Numbered from the stretch's first letter, positions 1-8,160 are shown. The stretch is 60,476 nt of DNA from a marine group bacterium Sva0996 bin134 (GCA_002239105.1 MPNQ01000018.1:1-60476); one strand, 5' to 3'. The notes: generated by a model not told the origin, from the letters alone. A program made the numbers and translations.

Positions 1-52
1 CGGCAGCCTCGTCCGCCGGCACCGCCGGCATATCCTGATCAGTCACAGACAT
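1..52 (-). CDS. N-terminal fragment of an unidentified protein, cut by the window edge
   Basis: An ATG on the minus strand at 52 opens a frame that runs off the left edge. The first residues read MSVTDQDMPAVPADEAA. An AAGG Shine-Dalgarno-like stretch lies about five bases upstream of this ATG. Only 17 codons are visible and no family can be recognised. It lies downstream of glnS on the same strand, separated by about 145 bases in which no gene is seen. Confidence 0.45.
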   Translation of the reverse strand, partial: MSVTDQDMPAVPADEAA

Positions 53-197
53 GATCCTTCCCGGCCCGCAGCACCCGGCCGCGGACCCTCAGATCACGCC
101 CGATACACAAAATTCCTGACAGACCCTACACACGGCAAAAGACACTACTGTAAGTTGGAACAAGCACCCGGGACTGAGCTACGAGGCTGCTCTCCGC

Positions 198-1901
198 CTA
201 CTTGTTGCCCTGGCGTTTTTGGATTCGGGCCCATTCGTCTCTTAGGCCGACGGTGCGGTGGAACATGTCGGGGGTTTCGGGGTCGCGGGCGAAGTAGCCG
301 AGGCGCTCGAATTGGACTACTTGGCCGGGGGCGATGTCGGCCATGGCCGGCTCGAATTTCGCGCCTTCGACTAGTTGGGCGGAATCGGAGTTGAGCGAGG
401 CCATGGGGTCGGCGCCGTCGGCGCCGGGGTGGGGGTCGGTGAACAGGCGCTCGTAGAGCACCGCCCGGCCGTCGAGGGCGTGGGCGGCTGACACCCAGTG
501 GATGGTGGCCTTTACCTTGCGGCCGTCGGGGGCCTTCCCCGATCCGGTATCCGGGTCGTAGGTGCAACGCACCTCGGTGACATTGCCGTCGGCGTCGGTG
601 TCGACCCCGGTGCAGGTCACGAAGTAGCCGGACCGCAGCCGCACCTCGCGTCCCGGAGACAGCCGGAAGTACTTGGGGGGCGGGTCGAGCTTGAAGTCGT
701 CGTGTTCGATGTAGAGCTCCCTAGTGAATGGCACCTGCCGGGCTCCGGCCGATGGATCCTCGGGGTTGTTGCCCGCCTCCCGAATCTCCACCTGGTCCTC
801 GGGGTAGTTCTCGATCACCAACCGCAGCGGGTTGAGCACCGCCATCCGGCGCAACGCAGTGGCATTGAGCTCCCGGCGTACGAACGACTCCAGCAGCTCC
901 ACCTCCACAGTGCCGTCCACCCGAGCCACCCCGACGTGGCGGCAGAACTCCCAGATGGCCTTGGGGGGAAAGCCCCGGCGGCGAAGACCCCGCAGGGTGG
1001 GCATGCGGGGATCGTCCCAGCCGTCGACATGGCCATCGTCCACCAGCTGCAACAGACGGCGCTTGGACAACACGGCGTGGGTGACGTTCAAGCGGGCGAA
1101 CTCGGTCTGGCGGGGGCAGTCGCCGGGCAAATCGAGGTGGTCCAAGAACCAGTCGTACAGCGGGCGGTGGGCGTCGAACTCCAGGGTGCAGATGGAGTTG
1201 GTCACCCCTTCCACCGCGTCGCTCTGGCCGTGGGCCCAGTCGTAGGTGGGGTAGATGCACCACTGGTCGCCAGTGCGGTGGTGGCTGGCGTGGCGGATGC
1301 GGTACAGCACCGGGTCGCGCATCAGCATGTTCTCGTGGGCCATGTTGATGCGGGCTCGCAGCACCCGCTCGCCGTCGGCGAACTCCCCCGCCCGCATCCG
1401 CCGGAACAGGTCGAGGTTCTCCTCAGGGGTGCGGTTGCGCCACGGGCTGTCGGTGCCCGGCTCGGTGAAGCCGCCCCGGTTCTCGGAGATGGCCTCGGCG
1501 TCCTGGTCGTCCACGTAGGCCAGCCCGGCCCGGACCAGATCCTCGGCCCACTGGTAGAGCTGCTCGAAGTAGTCGGAGGCATACAGGGTGCCCCGGTCGG
1601 ACTGATAGCCCAGCCAGGCGATGTCCTCTTCGATGGCGGCCACGAAGTCGGAACGCTCGGTCTCGGGGTTGGTGTCGTCGAACCGCAAATTGCAGGTGCC
1701 GCCGAACTCGGCGGCTAGGTCGAAGTTCAGACAGATCGACTTTGCGTGGCCTATGTGGAGGTAGCCGTTGGGCTCGGGGGGGAACCGGGTCTGCACCCGT
1801 CCGCCGAAGGTGCCGTCGGCGATGTCCTGGCGGATGAGGCTGCGAATGAAGTCGCTGCGCTCGCCGGGCTCGTCGCCTCCCGTGCTCCCGGCATTGCTCA
1901 T
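198..1901 (-). CDS. glnS: Glutaminyl-tRNA synthetase
   Basis: Class Ic aminoacyl-tRNA synthetase that charges tRNA-Gln with glutamine in the cytoplasm. The 567-residue product has the PEPNGYLHIGHAKS signature (HIGH box at residues 49-52) and a KMSKS-like VLSKRRL at about 277-283. The C-terminal half has the beta-barrel anticodon-binding sequence usual for GlnRS, and the length is normal for the family. The start ATG at 1901 is preceded by GATTGAGGG. It is divergent from the amidohydrolase gene, with 70 bases between starts. GlnRS rather than GluRS is favoured by the RFPPEPNGYLHIGHAKS context and the C-terminal domain. Many actinobacteria make Gln-tRNA through GatCAB instead, so a true GlnRS is a useful lineage marker. 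Confidence 0.95.
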   Translation of the reverse strand: MSNAGSTGGDEPGERSDFIRSLIRQDIADGTFGGRVQTRFPPEPNGYLHIGHAKSICLNFDLAAEFGGTCNLRFDDTNPETERSDFVAAIEEDIAWLGYQSDRGTLYASDYFEQLYQWAEDLVRAGLAYVDDQDAEAISENRGGFTEPGTDSPWRNRTPEENLDLFRRMRAGEFADGERVLRARINMAHENMLMRDPVLYRIRHASHHRTGDQWCIYPTYDWAHGQSDAVEGVTNSICTLEFDAHRPLYDWFLDHLDLPGDCPRQTEFARLNVTHAVLSKRRLLQLVDDGHVDGWDDPRMPTLRGLRRRGFPPKAIWEFCRHVGVARVDGTVEVELLESFVRRELNATALRRMAVLNPLRLVIENYPEDQVEIREAGNNPEDPSAGARQVPFTRELYIEHDDFKLDPPPKYFRLSPGREVRLRSGYFVTCTGVDTDADGNVTEVRCTYDPDTGSGKAPDGRKVKATIHWVSAAHALDGRAVLYERLFTDPHPGADGADPMASLNSDSAQLVEGAKFEPAMADIAPGQVVQFERLGYFARDPETPDMFHRTVGLRDEWARIQKRQGNK

Positions 1902-1971
1902 CCCTCAATCCTTGACCGATACAGGTGCCAACGACAACGCATTATCAAGGGCAATAGCGCGAAACTGGAAC

Positions 1972-3114
1972 ATGGCCTATTCGATCATCGATGTCGACAC
2001 CCATATCACCGAGCCGGCCGACACCTGGACCAGCCGGGTTTCCGCCCGCCACCGCGACCTCGTCCCCCGGGTAGAGGTGGCCGAAGGTCGGGAGGTGTGG
2101 CTGCTGGGCGATGAGCGCATCGGCGCGGTGGGTCCGACGGCCCCCGCCGGGTGGAAGAACCCCATGCCCGACTCCCCGGCCGGCTACGACGACGTGCATC
2201 CGGCGGCCTACGACGCCCAAGCTCGCTTGGAGCTAATGGACCAGCGCGGGGTGTGGGCCGAGGTGCTGTATCCCAACGTGGGCGGGTTCGGCGCCCAGAA
2301 GTTCTTGTCCATCGAGGACGCCGAGCTGAAGTACGAGTGCGTGAGGGCCTACAACGACTTCTTGTCCGAATGGTGCAGCGCCGATGACCGGCGGCTCATC
2401 CCGTCGATGGCCACCCCGTTCTGGGATGTCGACTATGCCGTGACCGAGGTGCAACGGTGCGCGGCGCTGGGCTACCGGTCGGTGAACTTCACCGGCGAAC
2501 CCCAGGTGTTCGGCCTGCCCTATCTGGGCGAGTCGCACTGGGACCCGTTCTGGTCGGCAATATGCGACAACGACATGGTGGTGTCATTCCATATCGGCAG
2601 CGGCGAGTTCAACTGGGACCGCACCCGGGTGGAACGCCGGGGGTTTGTGGAGGCCTACGCCCTGCAATCCATCGACTTGTTCACCAAGAACGGCATCCAA
2701 GTGTGCGACCTGCTGCTTTCGGGCGTGCTGCCCCGCTTCCCCACGCTGAGGGTGGTGTCGGTGGAGTCGGGCATCGGCTGGCTACCGTTCATGCTCGAGG
2801 CGCTCGACCACCAGTTCGTCGAGGGCGGCGGCCGCCAGGAGCGGCCCGAGTTCAAAAAGCTGCCCAGCGAATACTTCACCGGCCAGGTGTTCACCACGTT
2901 CTGGTTTGAGGAATCGGCGCCCCAAGACGTGCTGGGCGACCGCATCCCGCTCGACAACGTGCTGTTCGAGACCGACTTCCCCCACCCCACGTGCTTGTAC
3001 GACAACGTCGAGGAGAAGATCTCCGCCAGCCTCAGCCACTTCTCCCCCGAAGACCGCCACCAACTCCTGTGGGGCAACGCCGAGAAACTGTACCGAGTGG
3101 AGTCGCCCGCGTAG
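1972..3114 (+). CDS. Amidohydrolase family protein (amidohydrolase_2 / ACMSD-like)
   Basis: Predicted 380-residue TIM-barrel metal-dependent hydrolase or decarboxylase of the amidohydrolase_2 family. Metal-binding features are the N-terminal IIDVDTHITEP (D-x-H at residues 9-11), a central histidine in VVSFHIGSGEF, and a C-terminal aspartate in NVLFETDFPHPT. The longer open frame starts at 1768 inside glnS. I chose the ATG at 1972 because the family N-terminus (strand beta-1 with D-x-H) begins immediately after it and the upstream part is antisense to glnS. Ten bases separate it from the following flavoprotein gene, so the two are probably co-transcribed. Relatives act on aromatic or polyketide-type carboxylates; the substrate here cannot be read from sequence. 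Confidence 0.85.
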   Translation: MAYSIIDVDTHITEPADTWTSRVSARHRDLVPRVEVAEGREVWLLGDERIGAVGPTAPAGWKNPMPDSPAGYDDVHPAAYDAQARLELMDQRGVWAEVLYPNVGGFGAQKFLSIEDAELKYECVRAYNDFLSEWCSADDRRLIPSMATPFWDVDYAVTEVQRCAALGYRSVNFTGEPQVFGLPYLGESHWDPFWSAICDNDMVVSFHIGSGEFNWDRTRVERRGFVEAYALQSIDLFTKNGIQVCDLLLSGVLPRFPTLRVVSVESGIGWLPFMLEALDHQFVEGGGRQERPEFKKLPSEYFTGQVFTTFWFEESAPQDVLGDRIPLDNVLFETDFPHPTCLYDNVEEKISASLSHFSPEDRHQLLWGNAEKLYRVESPA

Positions 3115-3123
3115 ATTCCTGCC

Positions 3124-4560
3124 ATGAGCGAAAACTGGGACCGGCAGGCTGATGTGGTGGTGTTGGGGATGGGCGCGGCCGGGTGCGCCGCGGCCATCGC
3201 CGCGGCCGATGCGGGGGCGTCGGTCATCTTGTTAGAGAAGATGCCCGAGGGTCGCGAGGGGGGCAACACCCGCATCTCCGGGGGGATCTGGTTCAACAGC
3301 CTCGACCCCGACGGGATGGCCACATACCTGCGGTCGCTGTGCGGCCCTTACACCCTGCCCGAGGAGATTGTGCAGGTGTGGGCCACCGAGACCTACAAGA
3401 ACACCGAGTGGCTGGAGGGCCTGGGAGTGACCCCCGGCGTCCACGCCGACTACAAGCCCGAATATCCCGAGATGCCCGGCGCCGAGTTCTACGGCGGCTA
3501 TCTGGGGGTCAACGGGGAGATGGGCCAGCAGCTTCTGTGGAAGGCCCTGTCGGCGGTTGTGCGGGACCGGGGCGTGGAGGTGCTGCTGGACTCCCCGGCC
3601 CAAGAGTTGGTGACCGACGAAGACGGCGCAGTGGTAGGCGTGGCGGCCACCTCGGGCGGCCAACCGCTACGGGTGGGCGCCCGACGGGGCGTGGTGCTGG
3701 CTACCGGCGGCTTTGAGAACAACCCGGAGATGGTGCGCGACTACTTGCAGCTTCCCGGCTCTCCGGTGTGGGGCTCGCCGGCGGGCACTGGCGACGGCAT
3801 CAAGATGGCCCAGAAGGCAGGAGCCGATCTGTGGCACATGGACAACATGATGGCCGCCCTCGGATTTGCCGCCGAGGGATTCGAGTCGGGGATGTACGTG
3901 ATGTTTATCTTCTCCATGGGCTTCATCTGCGTGGGCAACGACGGCCGACGGTCCCACAACGAGATGCCGCCCCAGGGCCACGGCCACGGTCTGATCGACG
4001 GCGACTACGAGCTTTTCCATCGCCGGCCGCTGCACGTGATCTTCGACGAGGCCACCCGGCAGGCCGGGCCCATCTCCCCGCCTCGGGAGATTCTGCCGGT
4101 GGGGTGGAACCTGCTCATGGAGGGCTACGAATGGAGCGCCGACAACTCCGCTGAGATCGAAAAGGGCTGGATCCAACAGGCCGACACCCTTGCCGAACTC
4201 GCTGAAATAATGGGCATCGACCCCGACGGACTGGAGGCGTCGGTAGCCTCCTGGAACGACGCCTGCGCCGCCGGCCACGACTCGCTGGGCCGCCCCGCGG
4301 CCACCCTCGCCCCGTTGGCCACTCCCCCCTACTACGGGTTCACCTCCGCCCCGCTGTTGGGCTGGACCAACGGCGGCCCCCGCCGCAACGAGAAGGCCCA
4401 GGTGCTCGACCCCTTCGGCGAGGCCATCGGCCGCCTCTACGCCGCCGGCACGGTCAGCTCCACCTACAGCCGCTGCAAGGACGGCGGCTTCCACATCGGC
4501 GACGCCCTGGCCTTCGGCCGAGTCGCCGGCCGCAACGCCGCGGCCGAGCCACCTCTTTAG
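3124..4560 (+). CDS. FAD-dependent oxidoreductase, KstD/fumarate reductase flavoprotein family
   Basis: Predicted 478-residue flavoprotein of the FAD_binding_2 family, which includes 3-ketosteroid dehydrogenases and fumarate reductase flavoprotein subunits. The dinucleotide-binding motif GMGAAG lies at residues 15-20 after DVVVL, followed by the acidic end of beta-2 (ILLEK). GGNTRISGGIW is the usual flavin-contact loop, and a second FAD contact near the C-terminus reads LYAAGTVSSTYSRCKDGG followed by GDALAFGRVAG. It follows the amidohydrolase with a ten-base gap, which suggests a two-gene catabolic unit for a cyclic or steroid-like substrate. Specificity is unresolved: a 1-dehydrogenase and a urocanate or fumarate reductase are both possible. 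Confidence 0.85.
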   Translation: MSENWDRQADVVVLGMGAAGCAAAIAAADAGASVILLEKMPEGREGGNTRISGGIWFNSLDPDGMATYLRSLCGPYTLPEEIVQVWATETYKNTEWLEGLGVTPGVHADYKPEYPEMPGAEFYGGYLGVNGEMGQQLLWKALSAVVRDRGVEVLLDSPAQELVTDEDGAVVGVAATSGGQPLRVGARRGVVLATGGFENNPEMVRDYLQLPGSPVWGSPAGTGDGIKMAQKAGADLWHMDNMMAALGFAAEGFESGMYVMFIFSMGFICVGNDGRRSHNEMPPQGHGHGLIDGDYELFHRRPLHVIFDEATRQAGPISPPREILPVGWNLLMEGYEWSADNSAEIEKGWIQQADTLAELAEIMGIDPDGLEASVASWNDACAAGHDSLGRPAATLAPLATPPYYGFTSAPLLGWTNGGPRRNEKAQVLDPFGEAIGRLYAAGTVSSTYSRCKDGGFHIGDALAFGRVAGRNAAAEPPL

Positions 4561-4576
4561 GCCGAGCCAACCCCAA

Positions 4577-4981
4577 CTACGGCCAGGCCCGCCAGGCGGT
4601 GACTCCCAGGGCGATCACCGGACCGGGGGGGCGGGTGGCTTGGTATTGGGGGTATTTGGCGGCCAGCAGATCGAGGGCGTGGTCGCGCTCATCGCCGTCG
4701 ACCAGCACTCGGGCGGTGCCGTCCACTCGGATCCACCACAACTTCGACCAGTCGTCGTCGTAGCAGTCGACCAACAAGCAGGCCGCCGGGTTGGCGGCCA
4801 GGTTTTCGAGGCGGCGCAGCGCCAGGGTGGACTTGGGCTTGGCGTCGATCGCCGAGTACACCACTTCGCCCTTGAGGAAGAAGCAGCACGGCACCGCGTG
4901 GGGCCGGCCGTCGGCGGTGACGGTGCTCAACACCGCGGAGCGAGCCTCTCCCACTCGCCGCCGCATCTCACCTGTGTCCAT
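4577..4981 (-). CDS. PPOX-class, probably F420-dependent, oxidoreductase (Rv0121 type)
   Basis: A 134-residue split-barrel flavin/deazaflavin-binding protein. The sequence opens with a short helix and LSTVTADGRPHAVPCCF, the usual first strands of the pyridoxamine-phosphate-oxidase fold. It ends with the GVTAWRAWP pattern I associate with the small PPOX-class F420-dependent family of mycobacteria. WWIRVDGTARVL in the middle is the strand that normally contacts the cofactor phosphate. It is convergent with the preceding flavoprotein gene (16 bases between stops). The F420 assignment rests on family knowledge, since no F420 biosynthesis gene lies in the window. FMN or heme binding is the alternative. 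Confidence 0.75.
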   Translation of the reverse strand: MDTGEMRRRVGEARSAVLSTVTADGRPHAVPCCFFLKGEVVYSAIDAKPKSTLALRRLENLAANPAACLLVDCYDDDWSKLWWIRVDGTARVLVDGDERDHALDLLAAKYPQYQATRPPGPVIALGVTAWRAWP

Positions 4982-5104
4982 CCCTGCAATCTACGGTCCA
5001 AAACTGCTTGGCATCGCCTTGGTGATTGCCGCTACCCTGCTCGACTGCTCCGTGAAGGGACCCGGCTGCACTGCGGCCGGGGCGGGATTACGGATAACGG
5101 AGTG

Positions 5105-5137
5105 AAGCAAGATGCTTGCTATATCAAAATCTTGCTT
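5105..5137 (+). repeat. Inverted repeat with two competing 3' arms upstream of the lysozyme-like gene
   Basis: AAGCAAGAT at 5105-5113 is exactly complementary to ATCTTGCTT at 5129-5137 (15-base loop). Its core AGCAAG (5106-5111) can instead pair with CTTGCT at 5115-5120, leaving a three-base loop. The two hairpins are mutually exclusive. The element sits in an AT-rich patch about 55 bases upstream of the ATG at 5193. No U-tract follows. Regulation is a guess; the pairing is seen directly. Confidence 0.4.
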
Positions 5138-5192
5138 GTAATTTCAATATCCGCACCCTGTCTGCACAGACAGAGACCCCACTCCCTTCTTC

Positions 5193-5609
5193 ATGCCCAA
5201 AATCCGCTTGCTCAGCTTCATAGCCCTGTCCGGCTTGGCCTTGGTTGCCCCCGGAGCCAGCATCGAAAGCTACGACCACTTCGGCGTGGAGCAGTGGCGC
5301 CCGCTGGTGGCCGAGATCTTCCCGGCCGACGAGGTAGACGACGTTCTCTCGGTGATGGCTTGTGAGTCTCACGGCAATCCGAACACCCGCTACATGGAGG
5401 AGTGGGGTGTGGAGTCGGTGGGGCTCATGCAGGTCAATGAGGGCTGGCTCACCGGCTGGAGCGAACCGGAATGGTCGATCCTCTCCCACAATGGGCAGCC
5501 CGTCGATCTCACCGATCCGGCGACGAACCTGCAAGCGGCCAAGTTTGTCCGGTACTTCGAAGAGGCAACTGATCTAAAGCCGTGGTCGCAGTGGGCCTGC
5601 CAGCCCTAG
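5193..5609 (+). CDS. Secreted lysozyme-like/lytic transglycosylase domain protein
   Basis: A 138-residue protein with an N-terminal hydrophobic signal sequence (KIRLLSFIALSGLALVAPGAS, about residues 3-23) followed by a compact SLT/lysozyme-like domain. The likely catalytic glutamate is E58 in the VMACESHGNP motif, and the GLMQVN motif at 77-82 is the second SLT signature. The C-terminal WACQ may pair with C57 in a disulfide. This is near the minimum size for a goose-type or SLT fold. It probably acts outside the membrane on peptidoglycan. No clear Shine-Dalgarno precedes the ATG at 5193, so the start is chosen on the signal peptide. A pair of competing hairpins lies just upstream. Confidence 0.8.
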   Translation: MPKIRLLSFIALSGLALVAPGASIESYDHFGVEQWRPLVAEIFPADEVDDVLSVMACESHGNPNTRYMEEWGVESVGLMQVNEGWLTGWSEPEWSILSHNGQPVDLTDPATNLQAAKFVRYFEEATDLKPWSQWACQP

Positions 5610-5633
5610 TAAACGGGAATTTGGCCGATACGC

Positions 5634-5984
5634 TTGAGCGTGTCATTCGTAGGGATTTACGACGCTGACGGGGGGCTCAGCGGCGAGTTGCGATATGTGG
5701 CCAGCAAGCTTCTGGGGCGGGGGAAGTGTGCGCTGTGCGACATCACCCACGGGTGGAACCCGATGGGATCCAAGAGCTGGAAGCAGGCGTATTCGGTGTC
5801 GGACGTCGATTTGGAGCTTGTGCATCGCAACGAGGCCTCCGCCGAGCAGCTCGCCGCCACCACTGGGCTACCCGCCATCGTGCGCCACCGCGACGGGCAT
5901 TGGAGCGAGATAGTCACGGCATCGGAGCTCGCCCAGTACGTGGGCGCCCCCGACGCATTACTGGAGCGCTTGGACGGGCTCTAG
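5634..5984 (+). CDS. Small cytoplasmic protein with a CxxC motif, function unknown
   Basis: I do not recognise a characterised family. The 116-residue product starts with TTG at 5634 or GTG at 5640 (no strong ribosome-binding site for either) and has no signal peptide or membrane segment. The most striking part is GRGKCALCDITHG at about residues 29-40, a CxxC followed by an invariant-looking DITHG. Later sequence (DVDLELVHRNEAS, LPAIVRHRDGHW) suggests an alpha/beta fold, perhaps thioredoxin-like or metal-binding. It lies 24 bases after the lysozyme-like gene on the same strand and ends three bases from the stop of the convergent P450 gene. Codon usage is like its neighbours, so it is probably a real gene. 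Confidence 0.7.
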   Translation: MSVSFVGIYDADGGLSGELRYVASKLLGRGKCALCDITHGWNPMGSKSWKQAYSVSDVDLELVHRNEASAEQLAATTGLPAIVRHRDGHWSEIVTASELAQYVGAPDALLERLDGL

Positions 5985-5987
5985 AGC

Positions 5988-7163
5988 TCAGTTGGCCGAG
6001 AAGGGCAGGTACTCGTAGCGGCGGGTTGACCAGCCTCCGGCGAAGCGGGCGGTTTCCTCATCCACCGAATGGTCTGGGAACCGCCGCAACAGCTCTTCGA
6101 GGGCGACCCGGCACTGGAGCCGGGCCACCGACGCGCCGAGGCAGTGGTGGGCGCCGTAGCCGAGGGCCACGATCTTGTCGATCTTGCGATTGACATCGAG
6201 CTCGTCGGCGGTGGGCCCGAACTCCCGCTCGTCTCGGTTGGCCGACCCGAACAGCAAGAGCGCCTTTTTGCCCTCGGGGATGGTGACGCCGTGCAGGGTC
6301 ACGTCACGGGTCAATGTGCGGGCCAGGTTCTGCACCGGCGAAGTGAGCCGCAGCAGCTCCTCCACCGCGTTGGGGATCACCGACGGGTCGTCAATCAGCG
6401 CTTGGCGCTGGTCCCGATGGCGATCGAGCAGCACCGTTGAAGCGCTGAGCATGCCAGTGACGGTGTCGTTGCCGCCGGTGATCATGGTGAAGATGAACCC
6501 CACGATCCACATGGCCGAAGCCACGTCTTCGCCCTGTTGCACTAGGCCGGTAACCAAGTCGTCGCCGGGGTCGGACTTGCGGCGCTCGATGAGCCCGGAT
6601 GCGTACTCGAACAGCTCGAGGAACGCGCTCTGATCCTGGCCATAGGCAGCGGTTGACTCGGCGGTGGCCTGCACAATGCGCTCGGTCCACCGGTCGAACA
6701 GCACCCGGTCTTCGGGGGGGACGCCCAGGTAGTGGGCGACCAGGTAGCTGGGCAGCGGCTTGAACAGGGCTTGGATGATGTCGACTTCGCCGGCGTCGGC
6801 CACCGCATCGAGCTTTTCGGCGATGAACTCCCGAACCAGGTCCTCCACCGGGGCCACCTGGCGGGGGGTCATGGGCCGGCTGACCAGTCGGCGCATGGCG
6901 GTGTGGTCGGGCGGGTCCATCATCACGATGGGCCGGGCTTTCTCGTCGAAGCTGGCCATGTCGTCGGGGGCCGTGGTCAGGCCGTTGGCCGACGAATAGG
7001 TGGCGGTGTCGCGGGCGGCGGCGAAGACGTCGTCGAACCGGGACAGTACCCAGAACTGGCCGTCGCCCACCTCGTGGACCGGATCTTGGTCGCGCAGGGC
7101 GCGATAGTCGGCCCATGGCTCGGCCCAGGTGCCGCCGCTGCGGTAGGCGAATTTGACCGTCAT
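5988..7163 (-). CDS. Cytochrome P450 monooxygenase
   Basis: Soluble bacterial class I P450 of 391 residues. The heme-thiolate loop is LGYGAHHCLG with the axial cysteine at about residue 341; the usual leading Phe is Leu. The I-helix proton-relay region reads TGGNDTVTG, where the common acid-Thr pair appears as Asp-Thr. A K-helix ExxR is present in NAVEELLRLTSP. It belongs to the broad CYP families of actinobacteria that hydroxylate terpenoids, steroids or fatty acids; redox partners are not in the immediate neighbourhood. The ATG at 7163 gives the expected N-terminus for a soluble P450. Confidence 0.92.
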   Translation of the reverse strand: MTVKFAYRSGGTWAEPWADYRALRDQDPVHEVGDGQFWVLSRFDDVFAAARDTATYSSANGLTTAPDDMASFDEKARPIVMMDPPDHTAMRRLVSRPMTPRQVAPVEDLVREFIAEKLDAVADAGEVDIIQALFKPLPSYLVAHYLGVPPEDRVLFDRWTERIVQATAESTAAYGQDQSAFLELFEYASGLIERRKSDPGDDLVTGLVQQGEDVASAMWIVGFIFTMITGGNDTVTGMLSASTVLLDRHRDQRQALIDDPSVIPNAVEELLRLTSPVQNLARTLTRDVTLHGVTIPEGKKALLLFGSANRDEREFGPTADELDVNRKIDKIVALGYGAHHCLGASVARLQCRVALEELLRRFPDHSVDEETARFAGGWSTRRYEYLPFSAN

Positions 7164-7238
7164 GTCTTCAAACTAGTCCTGCGAGAAGACCCACTGGCAG
7201 ACCAACCCTTCCTCTACCGCGTAGAGTGGCCACAGAAC

Positions 7239-7658
7239 TCATCGGCGGGGGTCAACCAATTGCAGTTCCGGGTTGCGCTCTGCCCACGAGATGATGTCCT
7301 CGTCAAAAGTGGCTAGTTCGTGCCCGCACACAATGGCAGTGGCTGCGATCACCTGGTCCATCGGGTCGGGATGGAATCCCCTATCGGCCAGCAGCACTGC
7401 TTCGGCAGCGATGCGGTAATCGATGGGAATGTCTACGACCCCGGTGCCCAACAGGTTCCGGCACCACGTCAATGGGGGCATACCTATCGAGATCACTCCG
7501 TCCCGATTGAGCCGCACCATCTCTAGCACCACTGCCGAGGACACCGCCAGCCTCCGCTCCGCGGCGAGACTCTCTGCTTCAGCCCTGAACGACGGACCAA
7601 CCCGGTAATCATCGAGGGTGATGCCGATGAGCACGTTGGTGTCCAGTGTGAGCATCAT
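7239..7658 (-). CDS. PIN-domain toxin (VapC-like ribonuclease)
   Basis: A 139-residue PIN-domain protein, expected to be a Mg-dependent endoribonuclease that cuts RNA when free of its antitoxin. Acidic residues that fit the PIN site are D6 in LDTNVLIG, E46 in VVLEMVRL, D101 in DPMDQVIAATA and D119 in ATFDEDI. The frame stays open upstream to 7712, but I place the start at 7658. That ATG overlaps the antitoxin stop by four bases (ATGA), the standard translational coupling of such modules, and begins exactly at the first PIN strand. The cognate antitoxin is the gene immediately upstream. Confidence 0.87.
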   Translation of the reverse strand: MMLTLDTNVLIGITLDDYRVGPSFRAEAESLAAERRLAVSSAVVLEMVRLNRDGVISIGMPPLTWCRNLLGTGVVDIPIDYRIAAEAVLLADRGFHPDPMDQVIAATAIVCGHELATFDEDIISWAERNPELQLVDPRR

Positions 7659-7948
7659 CCCTTTCTCGGCTTGGGGTCGACCACCTGCTCTGGATTGGAG
7701 AACACCTCCCATTCATCTAGGGGAATGGGAGGCTCGTCGATGTCGCCCGACACTGTCATTACGCCCTTAAACAAGCCGACGATACCGCCGGGCGCGGGCA
7801 TGGGCACGAGCTTCGCCACCGGCTTGCGGTGCTTGGTGACGATCACCGCTTGGCCGGTCTCAGCCACCTCGTCCATAACCCGCAGACAGTGGGTTTTGAA
7901 CTCATTGGCCGGCATAGTTCTGGCAGTGTCCATAGGGCCTTCTTCCAT
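7655..7948 (-). CDS. Phd/YefM-family antitoxin
   Basis: A 97-residue (or 92-residue) antitoxin. The N-terminal half has the Phd/YefM DNA-binding fold: MPANEFKTHCLRVMDEV, then TGQAVIVTKHRKPVAKLVP. The C-terminal tail should wrap the PIN toxin. Two starts are possible. ATG 7948 lies only eight bases after a perfect TATAAT and would be nearly leaderless; ATG 7933 is preceded by GAAGAAGG and looks better for initiation. It overlaps the toxin gene by four bases. Autoregulation through the promoter at 7957-7987 is expected from the family, but the operator is not evident. Confidence 0.85.
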   Translation of the reverse strand: MEEGPMDTARTMPANEFKTHCLRVMDEVAETGQAVIVTKHRKPVAKLVPMPAPGGIVGLFKGVMTVSGDIDEPPIPLDEWEVFSNPEQVVDPKPRKG

Positions 7949-7956
7949 GGCTCCAC

Positions 7957-7987
7957 ATTATAGTCGGAAATTCTAGTCACTTAACAA
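7957..7987 (-). promoter_or_regulatory. Promoter of the toxin-antitoxin operon
   Basis: Reading the minus strand, a consensus -10 box TATAAT (7957-7962) lies 19 bases after TTGTTA (7982-7987), a reasonable -35. Transcription would start next to the first antitoxin ATG. The surrounding bases are AT-rich compared with the flanking genes. Confidence 0.5.
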
Positions 7988-7996
7988 GATGAACTG

Positions 7997-8046
7997 GCCA
8001 CCTGGACCCAACGAGATTGACGGGACTCGGGGCTGAGCCAGGTGGC
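7997..8046. repeat. Nine-base perfect inverted repeat between the TA operon and the TIR gene
   Basis: GCCACCTGG at 7997-8005 is the exact reverse complement of CCAGGTGGC at 8038-8046, with 32 bases between. It lies in the divergent intergenic region between the toxin-antitoxin promoter and the TIR gene, where base composition switches from GC-rich to AT-rich. It could be a regulator site or a relic of an insertion boundary; nothing else supports either. Confidence 0.35.
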
Positions 8047-8127
8047 GATCTGCTCGTTTTGCAGGGTACCCCCACCGCCCTCGCCCACTCTAGAAATACT
8101 CGTACCTACCGACAGTGCTAGAATTTA

Positions 8128-8142
8128 TCTGCTCAAAGCAGA
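8128..8142 (+). promoter_or_regulatory. Perfect 6-bp hairpin in the TIR gene leader
   Basis: TCTGCT-CAA-AGCAGA forms a six-base-pair stem with a three-base loop, ending 18 bases before the TIR start codon. The TAGAAT at 8119-8124 just upstream could be a -10 box. The hairpin may be an operator or an mRNA leader stem; this is inference from position only. Confidence 0.35.
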
Positions 8143-8160
8143 ATATCCAAGAGAAAAGCA

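Noticed and set aside
498..1718. A 406-codon plus-strand open frame opposite glnS
   Set aside because: Antisense shadow of a well-defined synthetase gene; low-complexity composition and no motif.
1768..1971. A 68-residue N-terminal extension of the first amidohydrolase
   Set aside because: It lies antisense within glnS and carries no family sequence; the D-x-H strand begins right after ATG 1972.
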